Shown in pieces: positions 63,875-64,000 of a DNA stretch of 64,000 nucleotides; position 1 is the stretch's first letter; each line of letters opens with the position of its first letter. Source of the DNA: Triplophysa rosa (lineage: Eukaryota > Chordata > Actinopteri > Cypriniformes > Nemacheilidae). A program made the translations under genes and the position numbers. The notes beneath the pieces are model-generated. The model was not told where the DNA came from. It was given only the letters and a program-made list of their open reading frames with translations, and made no database searches. The stretch spans positions 9,056,859-9,120,858 of the forward strand of contig NC_079890.1 of NCBI RefSeq assembly GCF_024868665.1, in the 5' to 3' direction.

Positions 63875-64000
63875 CTCAAAGCCCAGTAGTAGCGATCTAC
63901 ATGGGTCCTCCCTCACTCACTTACCGCCCAACAACGAGCGAATGTTCGGCTAAGAATACAGTGGATCTTAGGAAAACATAACAAGCCCTTTACTGATGGG

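Overview
This is vertebrate nuclear DNA, almost certainly from a teleost and probably a cyprinid-like fish. Genes are split by GT-AG introns, the coding density is low, and the spaces are filled with fish-type repeats: hAT, Harbinger and TTAA-target DNA transposons, L2/CR1-type LINE tails, solo LTRs and microsatellites. There are no prokaryotic signals. One 100-base N gap (58396-58495) and a single N (42464) show that it is a draft assembly.

Left edge (1-1263, minus): the first three coding exons of RADX, an RPA-like single-stranded-DNA binding protein. The gene continues off the window. It is followed by a short intergenic stretch with a possible solo LTR.

Centre-left (about 4.1-33.3 kb, plus): about 28 exons of a large STAND-type ATPase of the NACHT/WD-repeat (NWD1/NWD2-like) family. 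In order these are an N-terminal DUF4062-like domain, a P-loop, a Walker B motif, a helical region and WD repeats, ending in an acidic tail. The copy carries three frameshifts, an in-frame stop, a stop created at a splice junction, and missing splice sites. I call it a pseudogene, or at best a decaying allele. Its introns hold many transposons. One TTAA-flanked element interrupts an exon and appears able to be spliced out as a new in-frame intron. Inside the last intron, on the opposite strand, lies an apparently intact three-exon gene (30091-32213) for an unrecognised 434-residue protein with two similar Cys-rich modules.

Centre-right (34.6-42.4 kb): nested transposons, then the minus-strand remains of a retrovirus-like element. 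These are an envelope gene with two in-frame stops and a hAT insertion, and a degenerate integrase C-terminus.

Right (42.4-58.4 kb): a large array of a roughly 225-230 bp degenerate tandem repeat, locally organised into a roughly 670 bp higher-order unit. A 1.2 kb hAT element sits in the array and has been copied with it at an offset of about 4.83 kb. A Harbinger element is also inserted. After the gap comes a three-layer nest (hAT containing a solo LTR and another hAT), a second copy of one solo-LTR family, a LINE tail, and the BED-finger start of a hAT transposase at the right edge.

Apart from RADX, the nested gene and the decaying NWD-like gene, nothing here looks like a host coding gene. 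Exon boundaries were derived by hand from reading-frame phase, splice consensus and recalled family sequence. No search or alignment program was run.
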